Source of the DNA: JAFDZV01 sp964455525
Lineage (GTDB): Bacteria > Bacteroidota > Ignavibacteria > OLB7
DNA length: 64,000 bases
Direction of reading: 5' to 3'
NCBI GenBank assembly: GCA_964455525.1
Contig: CAYVWR010000001.1
Location: forward strand, 186,001-250,000
Shown here one piece after another: positions 17,631 to 27,639 of this stretch (the first letter of the stretch is position 1; each line of letters starts with the position of its first letter). The position numbers and the translations under genes are program-made. The notes beneath the pieces were generated by a model. The model was given only the letters and a program-made list of their open reading frames with translations. It was not told the DNA's origin and ran no database searches.

Positions 17631-18521
17631 ATGGTAAAGCCTGCTCCTACCCTCCGCACAGCCCTTGTATGGTTCGGTGGCCCACTGCTTCCGGCCTCTT
17701 TGATACCCCTCCTGGTGCTTACGCTGCTTCTGGCCGGATGCTCAGGCTCAAAGCAGCAGACATCCGAGAGCAGCAGCGGCTCCGAGGCACGCCAGACGGA
17801 GCAGGAAGGGACCGGCAAGCTGAAACGGCCCAAGCTCCCGGAACCGCCCCCGGTGTGGGGTTCGGCTGATATCAATGTAGAGCCGCTGGAAGGCCCTTCC
17901 GACACCATCCGATTCCATATCGGCTCACCCTTCTTTCTTCGCCTGAAAATCCTCGACGACCAGGCCTGCGGTCCATTCCAGGGACAGGCGTTTTATTTCG
18001 ATGCCCCCGGCGCACAACTCGGCTGGGGATTTCACGAAGTCAACGATAAGCTTCTGTTCCCCCAGAGCCTAAGCCACCCGTGCGAGCGCATCGTGATGGT
18101 CTCCTCCGATGGCTCCAACCGCATTGCCGAGGGAGAATATACCTTCAAGCTTCTTCTGTTTGTCGACGACACACACCGCATCTATTCCGATACGCTCGTC
18201 GTGCAGGCAGTGCACTCCCCTACCGGCGCCGACACGCTCTCGTATATACGGTTTCTCCAGGAACAGATCGTCAACAACAGCCCTCTGCTTTCCGATCCTG
18301 AGACGGTGCAGGCACTCTTCGCCGAAGGCACTCCGCGCAGCGCCGAGTCGGAGATCTATCGTGCGGTCATCCTGTTCAAGGGAGGTGATGCAGGAGGTGC
18401 CGAACAGGCTTTACGGAGCGCACAGGAGCTTGAGAAGAAACGGGGCCACGCGCTGAATCGCACGGCCAGCGCCACCCGCGACGCCCTTGGACGCACGATG
18501 GCAGGGACATCCTCGCGTTAG
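17631..18521 (+). CDS. Lipoprotein of unknown function
   Basis: A hydrophobic signal ends in a clear lipobox, LLAGC, so the mature protein is probably lipidated. A Ser/Gln/Glu-rich linker follows, then a Pro-rich segment and a soluble domain of about 200 residues with no motif I know. The C-terminus is a charged helical region (AEQALRSAQELEKKRGH) that could be a TPR-like helix pair. ATG at 17631 is preferred; the frame opens at GTG 17562, which has GGAG upstream but would put 69 extra bases before an already long signal peptide. First of a plus-strand set leading to the AbrB/PIN-like pair. Confidence 0.75.
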   Translation: MVKPAPTLRTALVWFGGPLLPASLIPLLVLTLLLAGCSGSKQQTSESSSGSEARQTEQEGTGKLKRPKLPEPPPVWGSADINVEPLEGPSDTIRFHIGSPFFLRLKILDDQACGPFQGQAFYFDAPGAQLGWGFHEVNDKLLFPQSLSHPCERIVMVSSDGSNRIAEGEYTFKLLLFVDDTHRIYSDTLVVQAVHSPTGADTLSYIRFLQEQIVNNSPLLSDPETVQALFAEGTPRSAESEIYRAVILFKGGDAGGAEQALRSAQELEKKRGHALNRTASATRDALGRTMAGTSSR

Positions 18522-18603
18522 AGATAGCCGCACGGATATTCCATTGCAGTGTGTGCCGTATTGTATTCTTCGTTACCATCAACGTCGGGGATTGGATATC
18601 TTT

Positions 18604-18909
18604 ATGAGCTATCGCTACGAATTCCTCGCCGATGTGCGCGATGGCCGCATCGAGCTTCCGCCGGAGATAACCTCCCGGCTAACCCTCAAGGGGCTTACCC
18701 GCCTTCGCGTGGTGATATCAACCGTAGCAGAGGAAGAGGAACGCCTCGCCGCACGAGGCATCGATGGCGCCACGATTGACCGTGTGGCGGCCACGCAGCT
18801 CTTCGATCGGGATATCGCTACAACCGTGCTTGCCGGCGAGGGGGCCGCACTGGCCCATCCCAATCTGGTTGGCAGCCTGCGCCGCCTTCTCCCCCCCTCC
18901 CAGGAGTAG
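18604..18909 (+). CDS. AbrB-like (VapB-type) small protein
   Basis: 101 residues. The N-terminal half FLADVRDGRIELPPEITSRL followed by GLTRLRVVIS resembles the AbrB/MazE swapped-hairpin DNA-binding fold of VapB antitoxins. The C-terminal half is helical and would be the toxin-binding part. It ends four bases before a PIN-like gene, the usual antitoxin-toxin order. ATG at 18604 was chosen because the reading frame upstream looks random. The function as an antitoxin is inferred from fold resemblance and context, not proven. Confidence 0.65.
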   Translation: MSYRYEFLADVRDGRIELPPEITSRLTLKGLTRLRVVISTVAEEEERLAARGIDGATIDRVAATQLFDRDIATTVLAGEGAALAHPNLVGSLRRLLPPSQE

Positions 18910-18912
18910 CAG

Positions 18913-19353
18913 GTGAACGGAATCCTTGTAGAAACAGATATTATCGTGGAATACCTGACGGCCGGGCCGGGGGATACCCCGTTGCTGCGGCAGCTCCTTG
19001 AGAGCGTCATGTGTTACACCACATTCCTCCAGGCCGCCGAGATCTACAGTGCCGCGCAGGACGAGGACGAGCACAGAACGGTGGAACGTGCCCTCTTCGG
19101 GTTGAAGATTCTGGGTGCCAGCAGCCGGTACGCTAAAACAATCGCCCAGGCTCTTACGTCAGATGGGCGTGCAAGCGGGCACCGCGCCGCCATCGTTGCA
19201 GCGATGGCAATGGAGTCGCAACTGCCGGTGCTTACCGACAGCTATCTCAAAGATTTCTCCAACATCGCCGGCGTGCATCTGATCGCTGCCTCCTCGTTAC
19301 GGGAGGTGGCCAAAGGCGCTTCATTTGCCGAGGCGCTCGCAACCATACGCTAG
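18913..19353 (+). CDS. PIN-domain-like protein, possible VapC-type toxin
   Basis: 146 residues from a GTG start, directly after the AbrB-like gene. The pattern ILVETDIIVEYL, then AAEIYSAAQ with Glu43, then IVAAMAMESQLPVLTDSYLKDF is that of a PIN ribonuclease domain. The acidic site looks incomplete: the first Asp of VDTN is replaced by Glu7 (with Asp9 next to it), and the usual Asp before IAA-A is Ala92/Ala93. So it may be a weak or dead nuclease, or only a PIN-fold relative. PIN call moderate; toxin activity doubtful. Confidence 0.65.
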   Translation: MNGILVETDIIVEYLTAGPGDTPLLRQLLESVMCYTTFLQAAEIYSAAQDEDEHRTVERALFGLKILGASSRYAKTIAQALTSDGRASGHRAAIVAAMAMESQLPVLTDSYLKDFSNIAGVHLIAASSLREVAKGASFAEALATIR

Positions 19354-19405
19354 GATGCTCCTTGCAACGTCAACCCTAGGCAGAATCTCGTCCGGCCTGT
19401 CTATG

Positions 19406-19421
19406 CCCCCTGTACAGGGGG
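19406..19421. repeat. Perfect 16-bp palindrome upstream of rpoD
   Basis: CCCCCTGTACAGGGGG, about 50 bp after the PIN-like gene and 220 bp before rpoD. It may be a terminator stem (no T-run) or a protein-binding site. Confidence 0.5.
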
Positions 19422-19643
19422 GTTAGCAGGGATCGCACGCCGGTTGGCGTGATGCACACAGCCATCACGATGATGATGGATCCCAGGCCGCCCATTGGCG
19501 GAACGCGGCCCCTGCAGAACTATTCCCCGCGAGCGCCCGGCGGCCATACGGCCGCTGATGTTGAGCGCCCGGACGACTGGACATTTTTTTCTTCTAGACA
19601 TGTTACTAGCTATTCTTGTGGAATCATTCGTCGAGGTGCTCCT

Positions 19644-20507
19644 GTGCGGATAACCAAACAGTATACAAATCGTGAAAGCCAGTCCTTGGATCGCTACCTT
19701 CAGGAGATCGGCAAGGTAGAATTGCTGACTCCGGAGATGGAGATCGAGCTTGCCAAGCGTATCAAGAAGGGAGGGGCCGACGGCGAGCGTGCGCTCGAAC
19801 AGCTAACAAAGGCCAACCTCCGTTTTGTGGTCTCGGTGGCAAAGCAGTATCAGAACCAGGGACTCTCGCTTGGCGATCTTATCAACGAGGGGAACCTTGG
19901 CCTTATCAAGGCCGCCAAGCGTTTCGATGAAACGCGAGGCTTCAAGTTCATCTCATACGCTGTGTGGTGGATTCGCCAGTCGATCCTCCAGGCGCTTGCC
20001 GAGCAATCCCGTATCGTGCGTCTTCCGCTGAACCGCGTTGGCGCGCTGAACAAGATCGGCAAGAAGTTCTCGGAGCTTGAACAGCAGTTCGAGCGCGAGC
20101 CAACCGCGGCAGAGCTTGCAGAAGAGCTTGATATGACGATGTCGGAAGTCGCCGACACCATCAAGATCTCCGGGCGTCATCTGTCGGTGGATGCGCCGTT
20201 CGCCCAGGGGGAGGACAACCGGCTGCTCGACGTTCTGACGAACGAGTCGCAGCCCGCCCCCGATACCGGCCTTATGTCGGAATCGCTGAAGATCGAGGTG
20301 CGCCGCGCACTCTCCACCCTTTCCGAGCGCGAGGCGGAGGTGATCCGCCTGTACTTCGGCCTGGATCGTGAGCACTCGCTGACGCTTGAGGAGATCGGCG
20401 AGCGCTTCCAGCTTACCCGCGAACGGGTGCGCCAGATCAAGGAGAAGGCTATACGCCGCCTGCGCCATACCTCGCGCTCCAAGGCGCTCAGAGCATATCT
20501 CGGCTGA
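19644..20507 (+). CDS. rpoD: Primary RNA polymerase sigma factor (RpoD/SigA type)
   Basis: The housekeeping sigma-70 factor in its short form: no region 1.1, 287 residues. The N-terminus QYTNRESQSLDRYLQEIGK is region 1.2 as found in Bacteroidetes and Chlorobi. Region 2 includes LRFVVSVAKQYQNQGLSLGDL and the -10-binding FKFISYAVWWIRQSI; region 3 and the region 4.2 helix-turn-helix (EEIGERFQLTRERVRQIKEKA) are complete. GTG at 19644 has GAGG seven bases upstream and fits family length; upstream frame to 19449 is not coding. A terminator follows. Confidence 0.95.
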   Translation: MRITKQYTNRESQSLDRYLQEIGKVELLTPEMEIELAKRIKKGGADGERALEQLTKANLRFVVSVAKQYQNQGLSLGDLINEGNLGLIKAAKRFDETRGFKFISYAVWWIRQSILQALAEQSRIVRLPLNRVGALNKIGKKFSELEQQFEREPTAAELAEELDMTMSEVADTIKISGRHLSVDAPFAQGEDNRLLDVLTNESQPAPDTGLMSESLKIEVRRALSTLSEREAEVIRLYFGLDREHSLTLEEIGERFQLTRERVRQIKEKAIRRLRHTSRSKALRAYLG

Positions 20508-20542
20508 TAGGCATAGCTGTGTAGCACCATGAAAACATACAA

Positions 20543-20582
20543 AGGCCCCGGTAGATCAGTTCTCCGGGGCCTGCTTGTTGGC
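20543..20582 (+). terminator. Terminator of rpoD
   Basis: AGGCCCCGG / CCGGGGCCT with a 12-base loop, followed by a mixed GCTTGTTGG tail, about 35 bp past the rpoD stop. Confidence 0.75.
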
Positions 20583-20702
20583 ATACGTACCGGCTCTCCC
20601 GCCAAGAACAGCAGAATAATCCCCTGCCCTGGCAGCTTCGCTAACAATCGTCTCCACGAAGTGTTACGGTAGAGTGGAATCCGATATCGAGGCGATCCTC
20701 TG

Positions 20703-20710
20703 TATTTTTG
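20703..20710 (+). promoter_or_regulatory. Possible -7 box upstream of the heptose kinase gene
   Basis: TATTTTTG matches the Bacteroidetes-type -7 consensus TAnnTTTG, about 85 bp before the start codon. No good -33 box is seen, so this is a weak call. Confidence 0.35.
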
Positions 20711-20795
20711 ATATAGCAACCGCCGAGGGACGTTGCCAAGCGCGCAGTGCGCACGCTTGAAGCCATCGTCCCTTCTCAACAGTGAATGCTCTGCA

Positions 20796-21812
20796 ATGAC
20801 ACTCTCTGAATCTCGTATCACCCAGATCCTCGACAATTTCCTCGGACGCCGTATCGCTGTTATCGGCGACCTGATGCTCGATCGGTACTATCGCGGCACG
20901 GTCTCGCGTATCTCGCCGGAGGCGCCGGTGCCGATCGTCGATATCGAGGAGGAGACGGAGTATCCGGGGGGCGCGGCCAATGTGGCCTATAACCTGGTGA
21001 TGCTCGGCGCATCCCCCCTGCTGCTCGGCGTGGTGGGCAATGATAGCTCCGGACGGCAGCTTCGCGATCTGCTCGGAGGGCTAGGCATCGGCGATGAGGG
21101 GCTGCTGGTCGATTCCGCACGCCCCACCACGGTGAAAACCCGTGTGATAGCTTCCAGCCAGCATATCGTCCGTGTGGACCGCGAGCAGCGCAAGGAGATC
21201 GGGGAGCATGTGCGGCAGGCGCTTCTTGGGCTTGTGGAGGAGAATATCCGCAACATCGACGCGCTGATCCTTCAGGACTATAATAAAGGGGTCATCACTC
21301 GTGAGCTTATCCCCCATGTGGTCCAGCTTGCACGCCATCATCAGGTTCCGGTGTATGTCGATCCGAAGTTCAACAACTTCTTCGAGTATGCAGGCGTCAC
21401 CGTCTTCAAACCAAACCGCAAGGAGGCCGAGGACGCGCTCCAGCAGAAGCTCAAGAGCGGGGACGAGCGGCAGAACGGGGTGCAGGATCTGCTGAAACGG
21501 CTGGCATGCGAGTACGTTATCCTGACGCTTGGCTCCGAGGGGATGATGCTTGCACATCGCGACGAAGAGCCTATCCTTGTGCCGACCAAGGCGATCCAGG
21601 TGGCCGATGTCTCCGGCGCGGGCGATACGGTTATCGCAACGCTTGCCACCGCATGCGCAGCCCAGGCATCGATGCAGGAGGCCGTGGTGATCGCCAATCA
21701 TGCAGCCGGTATCGTCTGCGAACAGGTGGGGACCGTCCCGGTCCGCCACGAACAGCTTCTTGAGGCTCTGTTGGGCGATTGCGATCGTAGCGTGGAACAG
21801 ACGTCATTATAG
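20796..21812 (+). CDS. rfaE1: D-glycero-beta-D-manno-heptose-7-phosphate kinase
   Basis: A PfkB-family sugar kinase matching the N-terminal domain of bifunctional HldE. It phosphorylates heptose 7-phosphate at C1 in ADP-heptose synthesis for LPS core. Seen: VIGDLMLDRYYRG near the N-terminus, EYPGGAANVAYNL substrate motif, and the ATP/catalytic motif DVSGAGDTVIA with Asp277. About 338 residues from ATG at 20796. The adenylyltransferase partner is a separate gene 277 bp downstream. Other PfkB kinases are possible, but the motif set plus neighbour make this assignment strong. Confidence 0.92.
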   Translation: MTLSESRITQILDNFLGRRIAVIGDLMLDRYYRGTVSRISPEAPVPIVDIEEETEYPGGAANVAYNLVMLGASPLLLGVVGNDSSGRQLRDLLGGLGIGDEGLLVDSARPTTVKTRVIASSQHIVRVDREQRKEIGEHVRQALLGLVEENIRNIDALILQDYNKGVITRELIPHVVQLARHHQVPVYVDPKFNNFFEYAGVTVFKPNRKEAEDALQQKLKSGDERQNGVQDLLKRLACEYVILTLGSEGMMLAHRDEEPILVPTKAIQVADVSGAGDTVIATLATACAAQASMQEAVVIANHAAGIVCEQVGTVPVRHEQLLEALLGDCDRSVEQTSL

Positions 21813-21861
21813 CTCTGGAGACTGCCGGAAGCCCGGGCACGCCGCACAATGGCGCGGCCCG

Positions 21862-21928
21862 GACCTCCGGAGGTTCCCGGACCATAAGCACCGCACCACC
21901 CCCGACCGGCGCCCGGAAACCTCCGGGC
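21862..21928. repeat. GC-rich inverted repeats between the heptose genes
   Basis: ACCTCCGGAGGT (21863-21874) is a perfect palindrome, and GCCCGGA / TCCGGGC (21911-21928) forms a tight four-base-loop hairpin. They lie in the 277-bp rfaE1-rfaE2 spacer and share the CCGGA core. There is no T-run; role unknown. Confidence 0.45.
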
Positions 21929-22089
21929 CATCTCCCCCCTGCCTCTTCTTCCAGTATGAACAATCGGAATATTCGGTTAGGTTGCCGTTGGTGCCGCACC
22001 CGACCTGATGCATCCGGCCAGTATACCGGCACATCGCCTCCGGGTAATGGCACGGAAAAGCAAACGGCATCATCGACGGATCGGCCACC

Positions 22090-22656
22090 ATGGCTGTTCC
22101 GGCAGATGCTTCCCTTCATATAGCTATCAATACGTTCTTGGCTACTGTACTTTCACGCGAGGAATGCATCGAGCGCTGTCGCGAACTACGCAGGAGCGGC
22201 AAACGCATCGTCTTCACAAACGGCTGCTTTGATATCCTTCATCGAGGACATGTCACCTATCTGGAGGAAGCCGCATCGCTCGGCGATGCCCTTGTGGTGG
22301 GGGTCAACAGCGATGAGTCCATCCGCCGCCTGAAAGGCCCCCTGCGTCCAGTGGTCCCGGAGGAGGATCGTGCGCTTCTTCTGGCATCGCTGCGCGCGGT
22401 GGCCCTGGTCTCGATATTTCCGGAGGATACCCCTCTGGAACTGATACAATCGATCCACCCGGATGTCCTGGTCAAAGGTGGGGATTACGACCCCAGTGCA
22501 ACCGATGGCGGAGGATATATCGTTGGCTCGGATGTTGTTCGGTCCTCCGGGGGGGAAGTTCGGGTCATCAGTCTGGTCCCGGGGCGATCAACCACCGGCA
22601 TCATAGAACGAGTCCTGGCTGCATACGGAGAGCGCTCGAAGCCTTCGCGCTGCTGA
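22090..22656 (+). CDS. rfaE2: D-glycero-beta-D-manno-heptose 1-phosphate adenylyltransferase
   Basis: A nucleotidyltransferase corresponding to the C-terminal half of HldE; it makes ADP-heptose from heptose 1-phosphate and ATP. The signature GCFDILHRGHVTYL with HxGH-type residues 51-54, VGVNSDESIRRLKG and the closing RSTTGIIERV are all typical. Length 188 against the usual 150-165, the extra being N-terminal. It follows rfaE1 on the same strand. Together they indicate heptose-containing LPS. Confidence 0.94.
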   Translation: MAVPADASLHIAINTFLATVLSREECIERCRELRRSGKRIVFTNGCFDILHRGHVTYLEEAASLGDALVVGVNSDESIRRLKGPLRPVVPEEDRALLLASLRAVALVSIFPEDTPLELIQSIHPDVLVKGGDYDPSATDGGGYIVGSDVVRSSGGEVRVISLVPGRSTTGIIERVLAAYGERSKPSRC

Positions 22657-22755
22657 CCTACGGTGCTGCTGGCAAGCACGCCATGCGACCTATGGCAAAC
22701 GCGGTGGATTTCCCTGCGGGGTTAAACCCGGACCGGCCCCTTCTATCTTCCTGGC

Positions 22756-25700
22756 ATGTCCCAACGCTACATGATACGTTCCATCAATACCATTGTCCGC
22801 ATCGGAGCACGCTCCCTGGTCTTCCTTGTGTCGGGAGTAGCATTCCTCTGTGCGGTCGCTGTCGTGCTTACGCAGTTCGATCCGGTGCGCCGATGGGGTG
22901 TTCGCGAGGGACTGAAGCTGCTGAACAACGAGCTTCAGGGGCGCGTTGAGATCGGCGCCATTTCCGGCAACATCATCACCGGTCTTACGCTGCACGAAGT
23001 CAGCGTCATCACCGATAGCACCACGATGGTCTATGCCCCGCTTATCGACCTCCGCTATCAGCTTCGCCCCTTCTTTCGGGATAATGTGATCGGCGCTTCG
23101 GTGGTGATCCACAATCCCGTCATCAATCTGGTACGCAATGCACACGATAGCATCTGGAACTTTGCAAAGCTTGTAAAGGAGTCGCCGGTCACCGATTCGG
23201 TAAGCAGCCCCTTCCCCTATACCATCGACGTACACGCCCTGGAGATCCAGAATGCCACGGTCTCCATGTCCGATCTTACCCAGCCGATGATCTTCGACAC
23301 GGTGGCACGGAGCGTCAACTACTCCTATATACGCTTGGAGAGCTTCAATCTCTCGGCGCAGGCGCGTATCGAGCCGGTGGATATGTCGGTCTGGATACAA
23401 AACCTGGCGTTTTATATGCCGCATCCCGACATACGAATGGTGGAGCTGGCGGGACGTTTTGCCATTGATACCAATGGCATCACCGTGGATGGGCTTCGCA
23501 TCGAGACCGAGCGTACCCTTCTGGATCTTGATGCCCGCATCGATTCGGCGAACTTCTTTGCCAACGAGGTAAGCGGCACCGAGGAATGGGGAGAGTATCC
23601 GGTGCAGCTTGCGCTCGATGCCAAACGCATCTCCACACTGGAGCTACGGCGATTCCTCCCGGATCTGGCATTTCTGGATGGAAACCCGGCCATCGAACTG
23701 GAAGCCCGTGGAACCTATGGCGATATCGCCATCACTACGCTCCAGGTGGATCTTACCCACTCGGCAATCGCGATCAAGGGGCGGCTGCTGAACCTGGACA
23801 ACCCGGACAGCCTCTTCATCGAGGCTCGCATGGGAGAGTCGAAGCTCAACTACGCCGATGCGCCGCTCTATGTGCCGGGTCTTGAGATCCCCGATCTTGC
23901 CTATCTCGGCGATGTCCGGCTGAAATCGGCGGCATTTGTAGGCTACGCCGACCTCTTCAACGGATCGGTAGATGCATCCACCGATATCGGCACGGCCCGT
24001 GGAGGCGCGTGGATGGACCTGCGGGGCAACATCATGCGCTACAACGCCAATGTCTCCCTCATCAATGCCAATCTTGAGCCGGTGATTCAGGATCAGGAGT
24101 TCGCAAGCGATTTCAACGGAAACATCCTTGCCAACGGAAGCGGCACAAGCCTCGACGATCTGAACACCGAGGTCAGGGTCTATTCGGAATCGTCCACGAT
24201 CGGCGAGCGCAGTTACCAGCGCCTGATCGTCGATGGCTCGGTGCGCGACAACGGCTTTATCATGATTGATACGCTCCTGGCGGCCTGGGGACCGAAGGGG
24301 CAGGCCAATGAGGCCGCAATCCTCAACATGGCCCCTGGATCGGTCGATGTGTTCATGCAGGGAAATGTCGCGGCAACGCTTTCGCGCCCGGTATCCGGAA
24401 GCTTGATCGGCGACGGCGTCTTCAGCACCAACCCGGCGCTTACTCTGGGCGGCTGGCTGGATATGCGCAATACGGATCTCCCACGCTACAACATCGCCGC
24501 ACAGGGGCGGCGTGTTGCGCTCTCCGACGTCATGCCCGGAAGCTCTCCGACCCGAATGTCGTTCACAATAGAGGGAAGCGGCGTCAGCTTCGACCCCGAC
24601 CTGATGCAGGGCACGGCCACGATCAACGTGACACACGCCGAGCTGCCGGGCAACCGTCCATTTACCCCGATCTCGGCCGACGTTGCGCTGGTAATCGATA
24701 GCGTGGCAAATCGCACACTGCGGCTCCGCTCCAACCTCGCCGATATCGATATGGCCGGCCAATGGGACTTCAGCACCGTGATCAACGGTATCGCCGAAGG
24801 CGTCAACGGCATCGTGGAATATCTGAGCAAGAAGGCAAGCTACCGTGAGGAAGATCCCTTTGCCATGGCCCAGCTTCCGTTTGGCGCCCCGGTCAGCGCC
24901 ACCTATAACCTCGCAATCAAGAATCTGGCACCGCTTGAGATATTTCTGCCCGGAACCCAGATCCACGCCGTCGGGGAACTACAGGGCGAGATCAGCGGCA
25001 CATCGCAGTTGTTCAGCATCACCGCCAATGGCACCCTGCAGAACCTGCTCTACCGTCAGGACTCGATGGAGCTGCGCCTGCTTGCCACCCAGATCGGCAT
25101 CGAGCTGCGGAACATAGCGCCGGGACGCATCGAGGATATCTCTACGGCACAGGTGGTGATCAGAACCGACTCCACCGCCACCTTCAACGGCATCGACCTG
25201 AATGCGCCTCGCATCAGGGCATCGCTCGAAGAAGGCGAGTTCCATATACGAGCCGCAACCGCCGTCAACAACCAGGTGTCGCTTGCCGTGAACGGCCAGG
25301 TGAACACCACCGACCCGGAGGGATACCGCATCCAGCTCGACACGGTGCGTGTTGGTTTGCCCAATGGCATCCGCTGGCGCAATGTGGGTCTGGTGGAAGC
25401 GCTGGTCAATGAAGACGAGGTACGGATCGACACGCTGGCGATGCGGCGCGCCAACGCCGAGATCATCAGCGTGCGGGGAAGCCTCCTGGGGGGAGAACGT
25501 TTGCAGAACATCCAGATCAAGGCAAGCGAGGGATATATCAGAGGACTCTCCCAGTTCATCGATGGCGACTCCCGCAATGCCCTCGATCAGATGGGGGGAT
25601 GGCTCCGGGAACTTGAGGTGAATCTTGAAGGCACATTGAAGGACCCAACCATCACGGCAACCCTGGCGGTGGATTCGCTGAGTTATTCAGGCAATTTCAT

Positions 25701-27576
25701 CGGCAATATCCTCACCAATATCAACTATGCCGATAAGAATCTTACCGGCAATGTCAGCATCGGCAACCTGCTCTTCCCCCCCGGCACCGTGGATTCCAGG
25801 CTGCTGACCGATACCTCCCATCTCACCGCGAGGATCGACATCAATACCCTGCCGGTGGATCTCTCGCTCAGCTCGGTCGATGAGCGGCTTATCGAGGGAC
25901 GCAACGTGGATATCAAGGCGCGAACCGATAGCCTTCCGATAGCCTTCATCGCCCCGTTCACGCCGGGCGTACAGATACGGGGCGGGCTGGCAAGCCTTGA
26001 CTTCAGCATCTCAGGCCAGTTGCCCAAGCTCAATTATACCGGGCGCGGCGCGCTGCACCGGGCGCGGGCACTGATCGAAGGCAATAACATCCTCTATTAT
26101 GCCGATGCGCGCATCCGGTTCGAGAAGGATACGCTCTGGCTGGATGAGATGCTTATCAGAAACGATCCCCGCGATCTTCAGGGAGGGCGCGCAACCGTCC
26201 AGGGAAGCATTGATCTGGCAGGCTTCGAGCTTGGTGAGATTGATCTGACGGCCCAGACCAACCAGCTTCTTGTGTTGAGCGATGCAACCCAAGCGGTAAA
26301 CGAGACCATCTACGGCGATCTGGTGATCGCAAGCGGCGTCCGTCCGGTGAAATTCACCGGAAAGATCGACCGTCCGAAGCTCTCCGGCGACATCTCGGTG
26401 CTCAATGGGAATCTGAGGATGGAGCGTGGTGGTGCCGAGTCGGTAAGCAGCGAAGTGGTGAACTATGTCGATTATGCCGACTGGATGCGGCAGCTCGAAG
26501 AGGAAACCTATGGTCCACCCGATCCCAACAGCGAGGGTGCAGCAAGCAGGCCCCCCGATACGGTGGCAGCGGCGGACCCGGCGACCCTTGGCACGCCGGA
26601 ATCGCTCGAAGAGCGGTTCGCTCAGGCACAGGAACGTCTGCGGCGCGTCCCGGCAAGCTCCACCGGCGAGCGTTCCTCTCTTACCGATGCGCTTCAGCTC
26701 GACCTGAATATCTCGATCGCCGAGCGTCTGTTCCTGACCATCGACTTCAGCCCGATCGAGCAGTTGCGCGCCGAGCTTACCAATGATGGCGATACCCTCC
26801 GTGTGCAACGTAACAACGATGGCGAGATGAACCTGAGCGGTACCGTGGCGGTGCAACCCGGCTCCAAATACATCTTCATCAAGACGTTCGATGCAACCGG
26901 GAGCCTCTCCTTTAGCGGGCCGGTCGATAATACCAAGCTGAGCATCAAGGCGGAACACACCGCACGTGCGCTTCGCGCCGACAACTCGTTCCGCGAATAC
27001 CAGGTGCTCATCTTTATCACCGGAACGCTCGACCTGCTGGAGATACGGCTCGACTATATGGTCGATGGCCAGCCTCCGGCGGTGGCCGATCAGGAATCGA
27101 AGAATCGTAATGCCATCTCCCTGCTCCTGTTTGGCCGCCCTGCCGATGAGATCGCCGGCAACGCGCTTCGTACAAGCGTCGGGAATCTGGGAAGCTCACT
27201 CCTGGAATCCGGGACATCATCCGTGGCAAGCCGTATTCTCACCGATATCCTGGCGGGTGGCACCGAGTTCATTCGCAGCCTCGATATAGATATGAGCGGC
27301 AGCCCGGGCAATATCAGCCAGGCGAAGCTAAATGTGGTAAGCCAGTTCGGGCGCGTTATCATCCGGGCGGGTGGGCAGATATCCAATCCAACGGCAAATG
27401 GCACGGTAACGATAGATCTTCCGCTCTCGGTGCTCCTGGATCTGAAAGCGCTGCGGAATATCGTGATTCAGCTTGAGCGCGAAGCTCAATCGTTCGATTC
27501 CAATTCATCCGATATCCCGGTGCAAGGCAACGAGGTCATCTATAGGGCCAGGATTCAGTGGCGCTATGTGTGGTAG
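22756..27576 (+). CDS. tamB: TamB-like translocation/assembly module protein
   Basis: 1606 residues with a single N-terminal membrane helix (about residues 18-40), then an enormous region of alternating beta strands of the AsmA/TamB type, and a C-terminal DUF490/TamB domain (PGSKYIFIKTFDATGSL, DYMVDGQPPAVADQESKN, and the final IYRARIQWRYVW). Such proteins span the periplasm as a beta-taco groove and are implicated in lipid transport and outer-membrane protein assembly. No TamA/Omp85 gene is next to it. ATG at 22756; ATG at 22771 is an alternative. Family confident from architecture and C-terminus. Confidence 0.9.
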   Translation: MSQRYMIRSINTIVRIGARSLVFLVSGVAFLCAVAVVLTQFDPVRRWGVREGLKLLNNELQGRVEIGAISGNIITGLTLHEVSVITDSTTMVYAPLIDLRYQLRPFFRDNVIGASVVIHNPVINLVRNAHDSIWNFAKLVKESPVTDSVSSPFPYTIDVHALEIQNATVSMSDLTQPMIFDTVARSVNYSYIRLESFNLSAQARIEPVDMSVWIQNLAFYMPHPDIRMVELAGRFAIDTNGITVDGLRIETERTLLDLDARIDSANFFANEVSGTEEWGEYPVQLALDAKRISTLELRRFLPDLAFLDGNPAIELEARGTYGDIAITTLQVDLTHSAIAIKGRLLNLDNPDSLFIEARMGESKLNYADAPLYVPGLEIPDLAYLGDVRLKSAAFVGYADLFNGSVDASTDIGTARGGAWMDLRGNIMRYNANVSLINANLEPVIQDQEFASDFNGNILANGSGTSLDDLNTEVRVYSESSTIGERSYQRLIVDGSVRDNGFIMIDTLLAAWGPKGQANEAAILNMAPGSVDVFMQGNVAATLSRPVSGSLIGDGVFSTNPALTLGGWLDMRNTDLPRYNIAAQGRRVALSDVMPGSSPTRMSFTIEGSGVSFDPDLMQGTATINVTHAELPGNRPFTPISADVALVIDSVANRTLRLRSNLADIDMAGQWDFSTVINGIAEGVNGIVEYLSKKASYREEDPFAMAQLPFGAPVSATYNLAIKNLAPLEIFLPGTQIHAVGELQGEISGTSQLFSITANGTLQNLLYRQDSMELRLLATQIGIELRNIAPGRIEDISTAQVVIRTDSTATFNGIDLNAPRIRASLEEGEFHIRAATAVNNQVSLAVNGQVNTTDPEGYRIQLDTVRVGLPNGIRWRNVGLVEALVNEDEVRIDTLAMRRANAEIISVRGSLLGGERLQNIQIKASEGYIRGLSQFIDGDSRNALDQMGGWLRELEVNLEGTLKDPTITATLAVDSLSYSGNFIGNILTNINYADKNLTGNVSIGNLLFPPGTVDSRLLTDTSHLTARIDINTLPVDLSLSSVDERLIEGRNVDIKARTDSLPIAFIAPFTPGVQIRGGLASLDFSISGQLPKLNYTGRGALHRARALIEGNNILYYADARIRFEKDTLWLDEMLIRNDPRDLQGGRATVQGSIDLAGFELGEIDLTAQTNQLLVLSDATQAVNETIYGDLVIASGVRPVKFTGKIDRPKLSGDISVLNGNLRMERGGAESVSSEVVNYVDYADWMRQLEEETYGPPDPNSEGAASRPPDTVAAADPATLGTPESLEERFAQAQERLRRVPASSTGERSSLTDALQLDLNISIAERLFLTIDFSPIEQLRAELTNDGDTLRVQRNNDGEMNLSGTVAVQPGSKYIFIKTFDATGSLSFSGPVDNTKLSIKAEHTARALRADNSFREYQVLIFITGTLDLLEIRLDYMVDGQPPAVADQESKNRNAISLLLFGRPADEIAGNALRTSVGNLGSSLLESGTSSVASRILTDILAGGTEFIRSLDIDMSGSPGNISQAKLNVVSQFGRVIIRAGGQISNPTANGTVTIDLPLSVLLDLKALRNIVIQLEREAQSFDSNSSDIPVQGNEVIYRARIQWRYVW

Positions 27577-27639
27577 AGAAGGCCATGGAGTTCTCTACTA
27601 CGCATAGACAGGCATAAGCGCCTCGCACAAGCATCATGC

